Assembly (NCBI RefSeq): GCF_023380025.1
Contig: NZ_CP097253.1
Location: 1,674,001-1,738,000, forward strand
Reading direction: 5' to 3'
Origin: Sphingomonas glaciei
GTDB taxonomy: Bacteria; Pseudomonadota; Alphaproteobacteria; Sphingomonadales; Sphingomonadaceae
DNA: 64,000 nucleotides
Made by a program: the position numbers and the translations under genes. Numbering within the stretch: position 1 is the stretch's first letter; every line of letters begins with the position of its first letter. The notes beneath the pieces were generated by a model. It had not been told where the DNA came from and ran no database searches. It saw only the letters and a list, made by a program, of their open reading frames with translations. Shown here in pieces: positions 7,926 to 15,559 of this stretch.

Positions 7926-9088
7926 CGCCCGGCTACGATATTGCGGTCAACGGGCTCCTTTTTTGGGGAGTCGCCATTGCAGCCATTGTCATCCTCAACC
8001 TCTGCACCACGCAGAGGACGAAGACCTGGGCCTTTGCCGCGGTCAATTTGGCGTTTCTGTGGTTCCTCCTTGGCGCGACCACGCTGGCAGTGCTCGGAGC
8101 GATGGGGCTGTTCTACGTCTGCCTGCGATTGGCGGCGAGCGATCGGGAGGCTGCCTTCCTGCTTACGGCGGTGGGGCTGGTCCTGTTGGCCTTGTTCATC
8201 GTCAACAAGCTTCAGGCCCGCATCGACTCGTTTGCCACTGTCGGCAAGCTGCTGTCGCTGGTCGGCTTTTCGTTCATGGTCCTTCGCTGCATCGATGTGC
8301 TTCGGGCGGTCCGGACCAAGCGGACACCGGTGCCTAAACCGCTCGACCTGGTGAACTATCTGGCGCCGTTCCACATGCTGGCGGCCGGGCCCATTGCAAG
8401 TTTCGAGGACCATGCCCGGAAACCGTTCGATTTCGCCCCTCTTGCTTTCGAGCGAGTGATACAAGGCGTGGAATTGATTACCCGCGGCCTCTTCAACAAG
8501 TTCGTCGTCTGCTACATTCTCGACAAGTTGTTTTTCAACGATTTCCAATCGACTGGTCCAGCGTTCGTGCTGGAGATGCTGGTCTTCACGCTCTACTCTT
8601 ACCTCGATTTCAGCGCCTACAGCATGATCGCGCTGGGTATCGGCTACCTTGCCGGCGTCCCGACGCCGATCAACTTCAGAAACCCGCTGATCGGTCGCAA
8701 CCTAATCGACTTCTGGGATCGCTGGCACATCTCGCTGTCGAACTTCGTCAAGAACAACGTGTTCATGCCGATCTACATCACACTGATGCGCCGGCCGGGG
8801 CCTTCCCGCCCGCTGTTCTACGCTTCCATCGCAACTATGGTGTCGTTCGTGCTCGTCGGACTGTGGCACGGGTTGAGCCTGGGCTGGTTCGTGTGGGGGT
8901 CGCTTCACGCCGTCGGTTTGGTCGTCGTGCGATATTATGGCCAGTTCCTCCAGCAGAAATTGTCCCCCGCAGCCCTTGCCTCTTATCGCAAGAGTCCGGC
9001 CATACGGGTGGTCGCGACTGTCGTGACGTACGCCTATGTCACCATGGCATTCTATCCCGTGGCCGTACTCAGTCAGGTGAAGCAGTGA
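7922..9088 (+). CDS. MBOAT membrane O-acyltransferase, DltB-like
   Basis: This polytopic inner-membrane protein (388 residues, about ten hydrophobic segments) belongs to the membrane-bound O-acyltransferase family. The family histidines are visible: His269 in FWDRWHISLSNF and the presumed catalytic His316 in LVGLWHGLSLGW. The region YSYLDFSAYSMIALGIGYL is typical of DltB, AlgI and PatA relatives. In the Dlt system DltB takes the acyl group from the carrier protein in the cytoplasm and passes it across the membrane. Here it follows the carrier, ligase and GNAT genes with four-base overlaps and is followed by a DltX-like microprotein. The carrier and ligase genes favour DltB over acetyl-transferring AlgI. 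The likely final acceptor is an envelope glycan. Confidence 0.87.
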   Translation: MTPGYDIAVNGLLFWGVAIAAIVILNLCTTQRTKTWAFAAVNLAFLWFLLGATTLAVLGAMGLFYVCLRLAASDREAAFLLTAVGLVLLALFIVNKLQARIDSFATVGKLLSLVGFSFMVLRCIDVLRAVRTKRTPVPKPLDLVNYLAPFHMLAAGPIASFEDHARKPFDFAPLAFERVIQGVELITRGLFNKFVVCYILDKLFFNDFQSTGPAFVLEMLVFTLYSYLDFSAYSMIALGIGYLAGVPTPINFRNPLIGRNLIDFWDRWHISLSNFVKNNVFMPIYITLMRRPGPSRPLFYASIATMVSFVLVGLWHGLSLGWFVWGSLHAVGLVVVRYYGQFLQQKLSPAALASYRKSPAIRVVATVVTYAYVTMAFYPVAVLSQVKQ

Positions 9089-9225
9089 CGAAAACGCGCG
9101 AGACGATCGAGGGACGGACCAACTACCTCGCGGCGGCCTTCCGAGTGGCGGTCGTGGCGCTGAAACTGCTCTGCGTGTACGCCTTGTCGCAGCAGGATGC
9201 TGCCTTTTTCTATCAGCAGTTCTGA
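9085..9225 (+). CDS. DltX-like 46-residue membrane microprotein
   Basis: This short gene starts at a GTG whose GTGA overlaps the MBOAT stop and ends with TGATG shared with the next gene. The product has a charged N-terminus (MTKTRETIEGR), one hydrophobic helix (about residues 15-34) and the C-terminal end AAFFYQQF. In Gram-positive bacteria DltX is a one-helix protein of about 50 residues with a conserved C-terminal F-x-Y-x-x-F motif. Its Tyr has been proposed as the residue that receives the acyl group from DltB. Here the last six residues fit that pattern exactly, with the Tyr at -4. Size, topology, motif and position beside DltB-like and DltD-like genes all agree. It is easily missed by gene finders. 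Confidence 0.82.
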   Translation: MTKTRETIEGRTNYLAAAFRVAVVALKLLCVYALSQQDAAFFYQQF

Positions 9226-10346
9226 TGCGCGACCGTTTAGCCCGCTTCGCTCCTTTTGCCGCGGTGGGGGCGATCCTCTCGGGTTGGCTGGTCGCAATCA
9301 ATCTTTCGTTCGCGGCCTTGAACGACAGCAGATTGCTGTCCTGGATTCCCGACCGCACGAGCGGCATCGGCTATCTTCTCGAGAGCAAGCAACGCGTCAC
9401 GTCGGCCGAGCAGGTCGTGCGCTCAAGCAGGGCCGAGGCAGGCCGCGACCTGATTGCCGTCGTCGGCATCTCCGACGTTCGCGAAGGCACCCGACTCGAT
9501 GTGCTTTCGAGCAAGGCCGGAGCGTGTCGGCGGTTCCTGGGAATTGCCGGCGCCGGAGCGGGGTTCGCAAGTGTTAAGGAACAGGCTTCGCTTATCCTGA
9601 ACAGCAGTCTGCGACCCAAGATCGTCCTGCTCGGCATCTCGCCGATGCAGATGATCGAGGCGAGTGATCTGGAGCGCGGCGCGGCGGCTACGGCACAGGC
9701 GGGAGCAGCCGGCATGGTCGGCAATGCCAAGGCCGCTATTCGCGAATCTTTGTGGTTCGTCCAACGCCGGTCCGACCTGGTTGGCTGGCTCGATCGTGTG
9801 CTGCTCGAAGGGCGCGGCGACATCGATGCCGCCCTAGGACAGGAAGCGGCGATCGACCCGCGAAGTCCGTGGCGTCCGCTGCTCAGAACGCTGGGCGTCG
9901 AGCATTATCCCGACGGCGTGTTGCGAGACAGCCTTGCTGTCGTTCGGGGTTCGGGTGCGACCAATGTTGCCACTTACGAACGCAGTCGTCGTTCGTTCGA
10001 CGAAGCCGGTGAACTGATCCGGCAATTCCAGGCGCGGGGGGCCACGGTGATGGTTATGTTCATGCCTCGCCACCCGTGGCTGGAATCCAGCCTCCCGCCG
10101 CAGATCGACCCATTGATCGCGTCGAGACTTCGCGGCGCGTCGGCAAATCCGGCCTTGCAGGTGCTGGACTATTCGAATCTTGTTCCGGCCCAGGGTTTCA
10201 TTGATCTGGTGCACCTCAACACAGCCGGGGGACAGACGTTCAGCGACCGGTTGGCGGCCGATCTGCCAAGGCTCAGCCCCGGGCGGCAGGACGGCGTTGA
10301 GGCGTGCGGCAAGTTCCCTGCCGAAGTCGCTCCGGCAAACAGGTAG
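9225..10346 (+). CDS. DltD-like membrane-anchored SGNH acyltransferase
   Basis: This 373-residue protein has one N-terminal membrane anchor (about residues 10-31) and a periplasmic SGNH/GDSL-type domain. The probable nucleophile is Ser83 in VVGISDVREG. The C-terminal DLVHLNTAGG supplies the DxxH pair, Asp327 and His330. The arrangement matches DltD, which completes acyl transfer onto the polymer after DltB and DltX. The first block lacks the usual G-D-S, as is also common in DltD proteins. It overlaps the microprotein by one base and is the last gene of the cassette. A hairpin follows. The acceptor is probably the EPS or another envelope glycan, since Gram-negative bacteria lack teichoic acid; this is inferred. 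Confidence 0.75.
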   Translation: MRDRLARFAPFAAVGAILSGWLVAINLSFAALNDSRLLSWIPDRTSGIGYLLESKQRVTSAEQVVRSSRAEAGRDLIAVVGISDVREGTRLDVLSSKAGACRRFLGIAGAGAGFASVKEQASLILNSSLRPKIVLLGISPMQMIEASDLERGAAATAQAGAAGMVGNAKAAIRESLWFVQRRSDLVGWLDRVLLEGRGDIDAALGQEAAIDPRSPWRPLLRTLGVEHYPDGVLRDSLAVVRGSGATNVATYERSRRSFDEAGELIRQFQARGATVMVMFMPRHPWLESSLPPQIDPLIASRLRGASANPALQVLDYSNLVPAQGFIDLVHLNTAGGQTFSDRLAADLPRLSPGRQDGVEACGKFPAEVAPANR

Positions 10347-10352
10347 GACACC

Positions 10353-10368
10353 GCTCCCCGGAGGGAGC
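10353..10368. terminator. Hairpin between convergent genes
   Basis: GCTCCC (10353-10358) and GGGAGC (10363-10368) form a six-base stem with a CGGA loop, between the end of the Dlt-like cassette and the convergent PEP-CTERM gene. There is no T-tract on either strand, so it is only a possible terminator. Confidence 0.35.
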
Positions 10369-10379
10369 AGTGCGAGACC

Positions 10380-11006
10380 TCAGGCGAACTGGGCGATGTG
10401 GGTGGTGCGGCGGCGGCGCATGGAGACGCCGACTGCGCCGAAGCCGACCAGCATCAGGGCCCAGGTGCCGGGCTCCGGAACCGCAGCGGCGACGCCACCG
10501 AGGCGGACCTGGCGGAGGTCGACGACGCCGCTTCCGTTGGTGTCGAAGGCGATCGACCTGATCGTGTCGCCACCGGTGGCCGAGAAGCCGAAGAAGTTCT
10601 GGCCGTTCCCGATATTGAAGATCTGCGCCACGCCGTTGACGATGATCGACACCGAACTGGTGTCCGCCGCGGCGTTGAAGAGGTTGAATTCGGCCGAGGT
10701 GAGGGTGCCGCCGGCGGTCAGGGCGATGGTCGCCTGATCGAGCGCCGAACCGTCTGCCGCGCTGAAGCGCGACTGGCCATTGGACGTCGTCGACGTGATC
10801 CTCTCGTTCGAGGTGATGCTGACCGACGTGTTGGTCTGGTTGGTGTTGCCGGTGACGGTGGTTCCGGTCGCGCTGGTATTGGCCAGCACGTTCTCGGCCG
10901 GCTGCACCGCACCCGGCGAAGCGGTCACGGTGATGGCGGCCGAGGCCGGGGTGGCCACCGCGACGGCAAGCGCCGAGGTAGCAGCAAGGGTCTTAAGGAT
11001 CTTCAT
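10380..11006 (-). CDS. PEPxxWA-CTERM exported protein
   Basis: This 208-residue secreted protein begins at the ATG at 11006 with a clear signal peptide (KILKTLAATSALAVAVATPASA). The middle is a Ser/Thr/Asn-rich beta-type region with many NTS and ITS runs. The C-terminus is a sorting tail: VPEPGTWALM, then a hydrophobic helix, then a RRRR cluster. Such tails are recognised by exosortases, and an exosortase gene lies at 18043. The function of the mature domain is unknown; related proteins are often thought to act in the matrix or at the surface. A CtrA-like box lies at 11115-11129, about 110 bases upstream. The frame is open further upstream but that part has no signal-peptide logic. Confidence 0.88.
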   Translation of the reverse strand: MKILKTLAATSALAVAVATPASAAITVTASPGAVQPAENVLANTSATGTTVTGNTNQTNTSVSITSNERITSTTSNGQSRFSAADGSALDQATIALTAGGTLTSAEFNLFNAAADTSSVSIIVNGVAQIFNIGNGQNFFGFSATGGDTIRSIAFDTNGSGVVDLRQVRLGGVAAAVPEPGTWALMLVGFGAVGVSMRRRRTTHIAQFA

Positions 11007-11114
11007 TGCAAGCTTCTCCGATACGCGACACGGCGATTGCGCAGAAGCAACCTCTCTGTCCGAAGCGCTGGACGAACGCGTTAACCTTCTTGTTCCGAGG
11101 CCCGCCAAATAAAG

Positions 11115-11129
11115 TTAATTATTTCTAAA
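11115..11129 (-). promoter_or_regulatory. CtrA-like box upstream of the PEP-CTERM gene
   Basis: TTAA-N7-TAAA, a seven-of-eight match to the alphaproteobacterial CtrA consensus TTAA-N7-TTAA. It lies 109 bases upstream of the ATG at 11006, in the gap between this gene and the 3' end of manC. Taken alone it is weak, but two other PEP-CTERM genes have similar boxes. Confidence 0.4.
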
Positions 11130-11160
11130 CCATGACGTCTTGTGTCCCGCGGCGGGTCAC

Positions 11161-12630
11161 TCAGCCCTGCTCGGCCCGGCCATAGACGTCGTCGAACCGC
11201 ACGATGTCGTCCTCGCCAAGATAGGTGCCGCACTGCACTTCGACCAGGTGAAGCGGGACCTTGCCCGGGTTGGCCAGGCGGTGGACGGTCCCGGCACTGA
11301 TGTAGGTCGATTCATTCTCTTGCAGCAGGAAAGTGCGCTCGCCGACCGTGACCTCGGCGGTGCCGGTGACCACCACCCAATGTTCGGAGCGGTGATGGTG
11401 GAGCTGGCTGGAGAGCTTTCCGCCCGGGCGGACGATGATGCGCTTGGTCTGGAACCGGGCATCGCGGTCGGTGGTCTGGTAGGAGCCCCAGGGGCGATGG
11501 ACGACGCTGCCGAGGTCGGCGTTCGAGTCGCCCGTCGCCTTGAGCGCCTTGACCACCGCGCCGACGTCCTGGACCCGGTCGCGGGCGCTGACCAGCACGG
11601 CGCCATCGACCGCGACCACCACCACATTGTTGAGACCGAGGGTAGCGACCGTTGTGTCCCCGCCGGCGATGACCAGCGAATTGGCGGTGTCGAGCGTCAG
11701 CGCACTGCCCTGCAGCGCATTGCCTTGGTCGTCATGGTCCGATCGGCTCCAGATCTCGTTCCACGAGCCGAGGTCCGACCAGCCCATGTCGACCGGCACC
11801 ACCGCCACCCGGCGCGAGCGCTCCATCACCGCATAGTCGACCGAGATCGGCTCGATCGGCGCGGCGTCATTGTCTTCGGCGGGGCGGAAGAAGGGTCCGT
11901 CGGATGCGCCGCCCTCAACCGCGGCCTTGGCCCAGGCCGCGATGCCGGGGGCATGGTCGGCGATCTCGGCGAGGAAATCCTCGGCCCGGAACAGGAAGAT
12001 GCCGGCGTTCCAAAAGTGCGCGCCCGAGGCGACATAGGCTTCGGCCTTGTCGAGCGAAGGCTTTTCCACGAACTCAGCGACGTCGATCACAGAGCCGGCT
12101 CCGGGCGCCGCCGAATCGACCCGGATGTAGCCATAGCCGGTGTGGGGCGAGGTCGGGCGAACGCCGAAGGTGACGATCTTTCCGCGCGCGACATGGGGAA
12201 GCGCTTGCCCGATCGCCGCATGAAAGGCCGGCACGTCGTCGATCACATGGTCGGAGGGAAGCACCAGCATGACCTCGCCCGGGGCGCGGTCGGCCAGCCA
12301 CTGGGCGGCGACGGCCAGCGCGGGCGCGGTGTTGCGGCCTTGCTGTTCGAGGATGATGCAGCTGGGTTGCGCCCCAGCATCCTCGACCTGGTCGCGGACC
12401 AGGAAGCGCTGGTCTTCCGCCGTGATCAGCAGCGGCGCTTCGAATAGGGGCCCGGAGGCGCGAGTCACCGTGTTCTGAAGCAGCGAGGGCCCGCCGTCGA
12501 AACTGGCCAGCTGCTTGGGGAATTGCGCGCGGCTGAGCGGCCACAGCCGGGTGCCGGCGCCCCCGCACAGGATAACCGGCCGGATCGCGGCAGGCACGGA
12601 TGGGGCGAGGGACTGTTCGGGTTCGGTCAT
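11161..12630 (-). CDS. manC: Mannose-1-phosphate guanylyltransferase / mannose-6-phosphate isomerase
   Basis: This bifunctional (type II) enzyme makes GDP-mannose, a nucleotide-sugar donor for EPS. The N-terminal nucleotidyltransferase domain has the pyrophosphorylase signature in LCGGAGTRLWPLSRAQFPKQ (21-40) and a FVEKPSLDKAEAY region. The C-terminal cupin domain (about 370-480) has the metal-site stretch QLHHHRSEHWVVV. Length (489 residues) matches the ManC/AlgA/XanB family. The ATG at 12630 is preferred because AAGGA lies six bases upstream; an ATG two codons earlier overlaps that site. It is a single minus-strand gene between PEP-CTERM genes, divergent from the one at 12811. GDP-mannose is probably used directly or as a precursor of GDP-fucose or GDP-rhamnose. 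Confidence 0.93.
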   Translation of the reverse strand: MTEPEQSLAPSVPAAIRPVILCGGAGTRLWPLSRAQFPKQLASFDGGPSLLQNTVTRASGPLFEAPLLITAEDQRFLVRDQVEDAGAQPSCIILEQQGRNTAPALAVAAQWLADRAPGEVMLVLPSDHVIDDVPAFHAAIGQALPHVARGKIVTFGVRPTSPHTGYGYIRVDSAAPGAGSVIDVAEFVEKPSLDKAEAYVASGAHFWNAGIFLFRAEDFLAEIADHAPGIAAWAKAAVEGGASDGPFFRPAEDNDAAPIEPISVDYAVMERSRRVAVVPVDMGWSDLGSWNEIWSRSDHDDQGNALQGSALTLDTANSLVIAGGDTTVATLGLNNVVVVAVDGAVLVSARDRVQDVGAVVKALKATGDSNADLGSVVHRPWGSYQTTDRDARFQTKRIIVRPGGKLSSQLHHHRSEHWVVVTGTAEVTVGERTFLLQENESTYISAGTVHRLANPGKVPLHLVEVQCGTYLGEDDIVRFDDVYGRAEQG

Positions 12631-12758
12631 GCCCATTCCTTAAAGCCTCCACTCGTCCCCGTCGCGGGCCAAAACATATTAACCACAGACTGTTCCGATC
12701 CGACGCATCCCCCTCGCTTCGCCTTCACACTCCCGCGGCGATGAGGTACACCGGAAAC

Positions 12759-12773
12759 TTAACGGGGCTTTAA
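12759..12773 (+). promoter_or_regulatory. Perfect CtrA-type box, TTAA-N7-TTAA
   Basis: TTAA (12759-12762), a seven-base spacer CGGGGCT, and TTAA (12770-12773). It matches the CtrA consensus at all eight positions. It lies 37 bases before the preferred GTG start of the PEP-CTERM gene at 12811, in the manC divergent region, so it could act on either gene. Confidence 0.55.
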
Positions 12774-12810
12774 TTGTTCTTGTTGGGAAACGATTGTGCG
12801 GAGAAGCCGT

Positions 12811-13452
12811 GTGCTGAAAGTTAATGCTGCGAAATCGCGCATGACCGTCGCGGCCGCCGTGTGCCTGGCCGCCATTGCTTCCGCGCCGCTCGCCGTGACC
12901 AGCCTGGGATCGCAGGGGATCGCGGTTCCGGGACTTCAGTCGGCGCAGCAATTGATGGCGATGCTCGATGCCCGTTCTCCGGGCGAACGGGAAAAGGGCG
13001 AGCTGGCCCAGACCAAGATCAAGAAAAGGCTGGCCTCCGTTCCGCGGGAGCGCGCGTTGGGCAAGACATTCCCGCCCAAGCCGTCGCCGGTTGAGCAACT
13101 TGCCAACGTTGTGGTTCCGGTCCCGCCGCCCGTGCCGACGGTACCGCCGATCGCTCCGCTGATCCCCCCGACGGCGTCAGACATCATCAATCCCGCGACC
13201 TTCATCGCCAGCGCGCCTCCGTTCGGCGGGGGCCCGTCGATCATCGGTGGCGGCGGCGGCGGCATTGGCGGCGGGGGATCGCCTCCCCCGTCATCGGGCA
13301 CTCCGCCGACCAGCGAGGTACCGCCCGGTGGCACGGTGGTGAGCCCGGTTCCCGAACCCGGCACCTGGCTTACCATGCTGCTCGGGTTCGGGATGATCGG
13401 ATCGGCCATGGGCCGCCGCCGGCGCACCCGCGCGCGGGTTGCAGTAGCCTGA
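12811..13452 (+). CDS. Pro/Gly-rich PEP-CTERM exported protein
   Basis: This exported protein of about 213 residues has a signal peptide (MTVAAAVCLAAIASAPLAV), a charged helical part (DARSPGEREKGELAQTKIKK), and then a low-complexity Pro/Val and Gly/Pro region including a run of six glycines. The C-terminal tail is VPEPGTWLTMLLGFG, a short helix and a basic cluster. It is an exosortase substrate by its tail, although the residue after Trp is Leu rather than the usual Ala. The start is taken as the GTG at 12811, with GGAGA six bases upstream. The GTG at 12796 and the ATG at 12841 are alternatives. The mature domain has no recognised function. A perfect CtrA-type box lies just upstream. Confidence 0.82.
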   Translation: MLKVNAAKSRMTVAAAVCLAAIASAPLAVTSLGSQGIAVPGLQSAQQLMAMLDARSPGEREKGELAQTKIKKRLASVPRERALGKTFPPKPSPVEQLANVVVPVPPPVPTVPPIAPLIPPTASDIINPATFIASAPPFGGGPSIIGGGGGGIGGGGSPPPSSGTPPTSEVPPGGTVVSPVPEPGTWLTMLLGFGMIGSAMGRRRRTRARVAVA

Positions 13453-13463
13453 GATCAGTCCAC

Positions 13464-14117
13464 ATGCGCTGGTTGTTCCTGACGCTTGCCGCGGCGTCGG
13501 CGGGTGGACTTTACGCCAGCCAGTATCCGGCGCACCCAAAGGCCCCGGTCATGGCCGCGGCGAAGGCGCGCACCAATTCGCCACCCGTAGCGCCGCTCAC
13601 CGATAAAAAGCGCCTCATCCTGACACCGCAACAGCAACGCGAGGCATCGGCGGACGGCGGATTTCGGCAGGTGCCTAAGTCGCTGCTGCGAATCGATCGG
13701 CGGATGCACTATGGCGAGTTCGAATGGGACGAAGCCGGTGTTCCACCCGGCCCCATCACCGTCCGGGTCGATCTTCGCACCCAATTGATGAGTGTCTTTC
13801 GCGGCGGTCACGAGATCGGAACCGCGGTTGCGCTCTATGGCGCCGACAGCAAGCAGACCCCGCTGGGCAGTTTCCCGATTCTGTGGAAAGGCCGCAATCA
13901 TCGCTCCAGCCTGTACGACGCGCCGATGCCCTTCACCCTGCGACTGACCGGCGATGGCGTGGCAATCCATGGCAGCAACGTCCGGTGGGGCGCTGCCACC
14001 CACGGCTGCGTCGGGGTTCCGACAGAATTTGCCGAGCGCCTGTTCGCGGAGGCCAAGGTCGGCGATATCGTGACGATCGTTCGCAGCGCTTCGGCTGCCG
14101 CCAAGGCAACCAGCTAA
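13464..14117 (+). CDS. L,D-transpeptidase (YkuD domain)
   Basis: This is a periplasmic cysteine transpeptidase of 217 residues. The N-terminal hydrophobic segment (about residues 2-18) is a signal peptide or anchor, followed by a Lys/Ala/Pro linker. The YkuD domain covers about residues 95-210. The catalytic pattern is His169 in AIHGS, then THGC with His180 and Cys182, the spacing expected for L,D-transpeptidases. The family cross-links peptidoglycan (3-3 links) or attaches proteins to it. It follows the PEP-CTERM gene by 11 bases and precedes a CAP-domain gene by 51 bases, so the three may be co-transcribed. That would couple surface proteins to wall chemistry, but the link is inferred from position only. 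Confidence 0.88.
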   Translation: MRWLFLTLAAASAGGLYASQYPAHPKAPVMAAAKARTNSPPVAPLTDKKRLILTPQQQREASADGGFRQVPKSLLRIDRRMHYGEFEWDEAGVPPGPITVRVDLRTQLMSVFRGGHEIGTAVALYGADSKQTPLGSFPILWKGRNHRSSLYDAPMPFTLRLTGDGVAIHGSNVRWGAATHGCVGVPTEFAERLFAEAKVGDIVTIVRSASAAAKATS

Positions 14118-14168
14118 CTCAATCTTTACCGCCGACAAGGCATGGCGTGACCCGAGAAAGGGCTCACC

Positions 14169-14693
14169 ATGCACGTACGGCGACAAGGCCTTGGCAAGCT
14201 GCTCCTCCTGCTGACGGCAGCCCCGGCGCTGATCGGGAGCCTCGGCCCACGGAGCAACTTCGATGAACGCCTACTGGCGGCTCACAACCGCGAGCGCACC
14301 GTCATGTCGGTTCCTCCCCTTCAATGGGACCCGGAGCTCGCGGCGAAATCGGGCGAGTGGGCGGACCATCTGAGCCGCACCGGAATGTTCGAGCATTCGC
14401 CCGACGACCCCGAGGGGGAAAGGATCGGCGAGAATATCTGGGGCGGAACGCCGGACGCCTATCAGCCGGAGATGATGGTCGGGCTGTGGATCGACGAGAA
14501 GAAACACTACAAGGCAGGCACCTTTCCCGACAATAGCCGATCGGGCAGGGTCGAGCAGGTGGCCCATTACACGCAGGTCATATGGCGCTCGACGACGCAC
14601 GTCGGCTGTGCGGCCCGACGGGTCGGCGCAGAAGAAGTCATGGTGTGCCGTTATAGGACAGCTGGCAACATCTACGGTCAAAGCGTTGCATAA
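14169..14693 (+). CDS. CAP-domain (SCP/PR-1-like) secreted protein
   Basis: This 174-residue protein has an N-terminal signal segment (GKLLLLLTAAPALIGSLG) and one CAP domain over the rest. Family marks are AAHNRERT at the start of the domain (His of the CAP cavity), the GENIWGG motif, and HYTQVIWRSTTHVGCA, which carries the second cavity His and the conserved QVIW segment. Four Cys-free strands and one late Cys pair (GCA, MVCRY) are visible. Bacterial CAP proteins are secreted; their activities are poorly known, and some bind lipids or act at the wall. It follows the L,D-transpeptidase gene and is followed by 128 bases with the promoter of the next PEP-CTERM gene. Confidence 0.88.
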   Translation: MHVRRQGLGKLLLLLTAAPALIGSLGPRSNFDERLLAAHNRERTVMSVPPLQWDPELAAKSGEWADHLSRTGMFEHSPDDPEGERIGENIWGGTPDAYQPEMMVGLWIDEKKHYKAGTFPDNSRSGRVEQVAHYTQVIWRSTTHVGCAARRVGAEEVMVCRYRTAGNIYGQSVA

Positions 14694-14751
14694 GCGCGAC
14701 GAACTGAGGAAATCGTCAAAAACGGCCTGCCGAAACGAGGAACTTAAAAGG

Positions 14752-14766
14752 TTACCGTCCCGTTAA
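14752..14766 (+). promoter_or_regulatory. CtrA-like box upstream of the third PEP-CTERM gene
   Basis: TTAC-N7-TTAA (second half followed by C, as in the TTAAC form), a seven-of-eight match to the CtrA consensus. It ends 55 bases before the ATG at 14822, a position suited to a promoter-proximal activator site. Confidence 0.45.
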
Positions 14767-14821
14767 CGACCCTGCGGTGGAAGTAGCTTTCACCGACTCT
14801 TCCACTCGTTAGGGGACTGTT

Positions 14822-15409
14822 ATGAACTCGTTGAAATTCGGTGTTGCTGTGGCCATTGCCGCGGCAGCTATTCCTGGGACCGCAGAAGCTGCCCAGATCG
14901 TCACCACCGGCACCAATGCCACCACCGTTCAGGTTGCCAACCTCGATGCCGGTACCAACAACAGCTTCACCATCGGCTTCAGCGATGCCAATCTGGCGAA
15001 CCCCTTCAATGAGCTGCTGACGTTCACCACGGACGTTGCCGGCATGCTCAACATCCTCGTCGGAACGGTTGGCGCGTCCGCAGAAAACAATGTCACCTTC
15101 AACAACGTATTCCTGACCGGCACCGGCCTGCCCAACCCGAATGGCGTGCCGCTGTCGCAGGTGCTGTTCGACCCGAACGACACCTTCGTCCGCAACATGA
15201 TTTCGGTCGGACCGGGCACCTATACCCTGAACATCCAGGGCACTCCGGGCACCCAGAACGGCTCGCTGTCGGGTAACGTTGCCTTCAATGCCATCGCCGC
15301 CGTTCCCGAGCCGGGCACGTGGGCGATGATGCTCCTCGGTTTCGGTGCCATCGGTTTCTCGATGCGCCGCACCCGCCGTCACGCTGCGCACCTCTATCAG
15401 GCCGCGTAA
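14822..15409 (+). CDS. PEPxxWA-CTERM exported protein, FxDxF type
   Basis: This 195-residue exported protein has a signal peptide ending near AEAA (residues 1-24). The middle is a beta-rich domain with GFSDANLANPFNE and a NVTFNNVFLTG strand, like the FxDxF group of PEP-CTERM proteins. The sorting tail is VPEPGTWAMMLLGFGAIGFS followed by a RRTRRH cluster. It should be processed by the exosortase at 18043. The ATG at 14822 is 12 bases after AGGGGA. A strong intrinsic terminator follows at 15441, so it is a single-gene unit. It lies between wall-related genes and the EPS locus and has a CtrA-like box upstream. Its role is unknown; matrix or surface adhesion is a guess from the family. Confidence 0.9.
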   Translation: MNSLKFGVAVAIAAAAIPGTAEAAQIVTTGTNATTVQVANLDAGTNNSFTIGFSDANLANPFNELLTFTTDVAGMLNILVGTVGASAENNVTFNNVFLTGTGLPNPNGVPLSQVLFDPNDTFVRNMISVGPGTYTLNIQGTPGTQNGSLSGNVAFNAIAAVPEPGTWAMMLLGFGAIGFSMRRTRRHAAHLYQAA

Positions 15410-15440
15410 CTAGCCTCGTAGGTACGACGGAAAGAGTTAA

Positions 15441-15473
15441 GGGTCCGGCCGCCCCGCCGGACCCTTTTTCTTT
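15441..15473 (+). terminator. Intrinsic terminator after the third PEP-CTERM gene
   Basis: A nine-base stem of GGGTCCGGC (15441-15449) and GCCGGACCC (15456-15464), with a six-base loop, followed directly by TTTTTCTTT. This is a textbook Rho-independent terminator 32 bases after the stop codon. Confidence 0.9.
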
Positions 15474-15559
15474 GATTAGGATGGCGATCAACGGGTTTAG
15501 CGTCGTTCAGACGCACGACGTGACTTGAAGTCCGGTGGGCTAGCGGTTCACAACGACGC

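Noticed and set aside
11140..12447. 435-codon open frame on the plus strand opposite manC
   Set aside because: It is the antisense of a clear ManC coding sequence. Long antisense frames are common in GC-rich DNA, and this one is Asp/Gly/His/Arg-rich with no motif.
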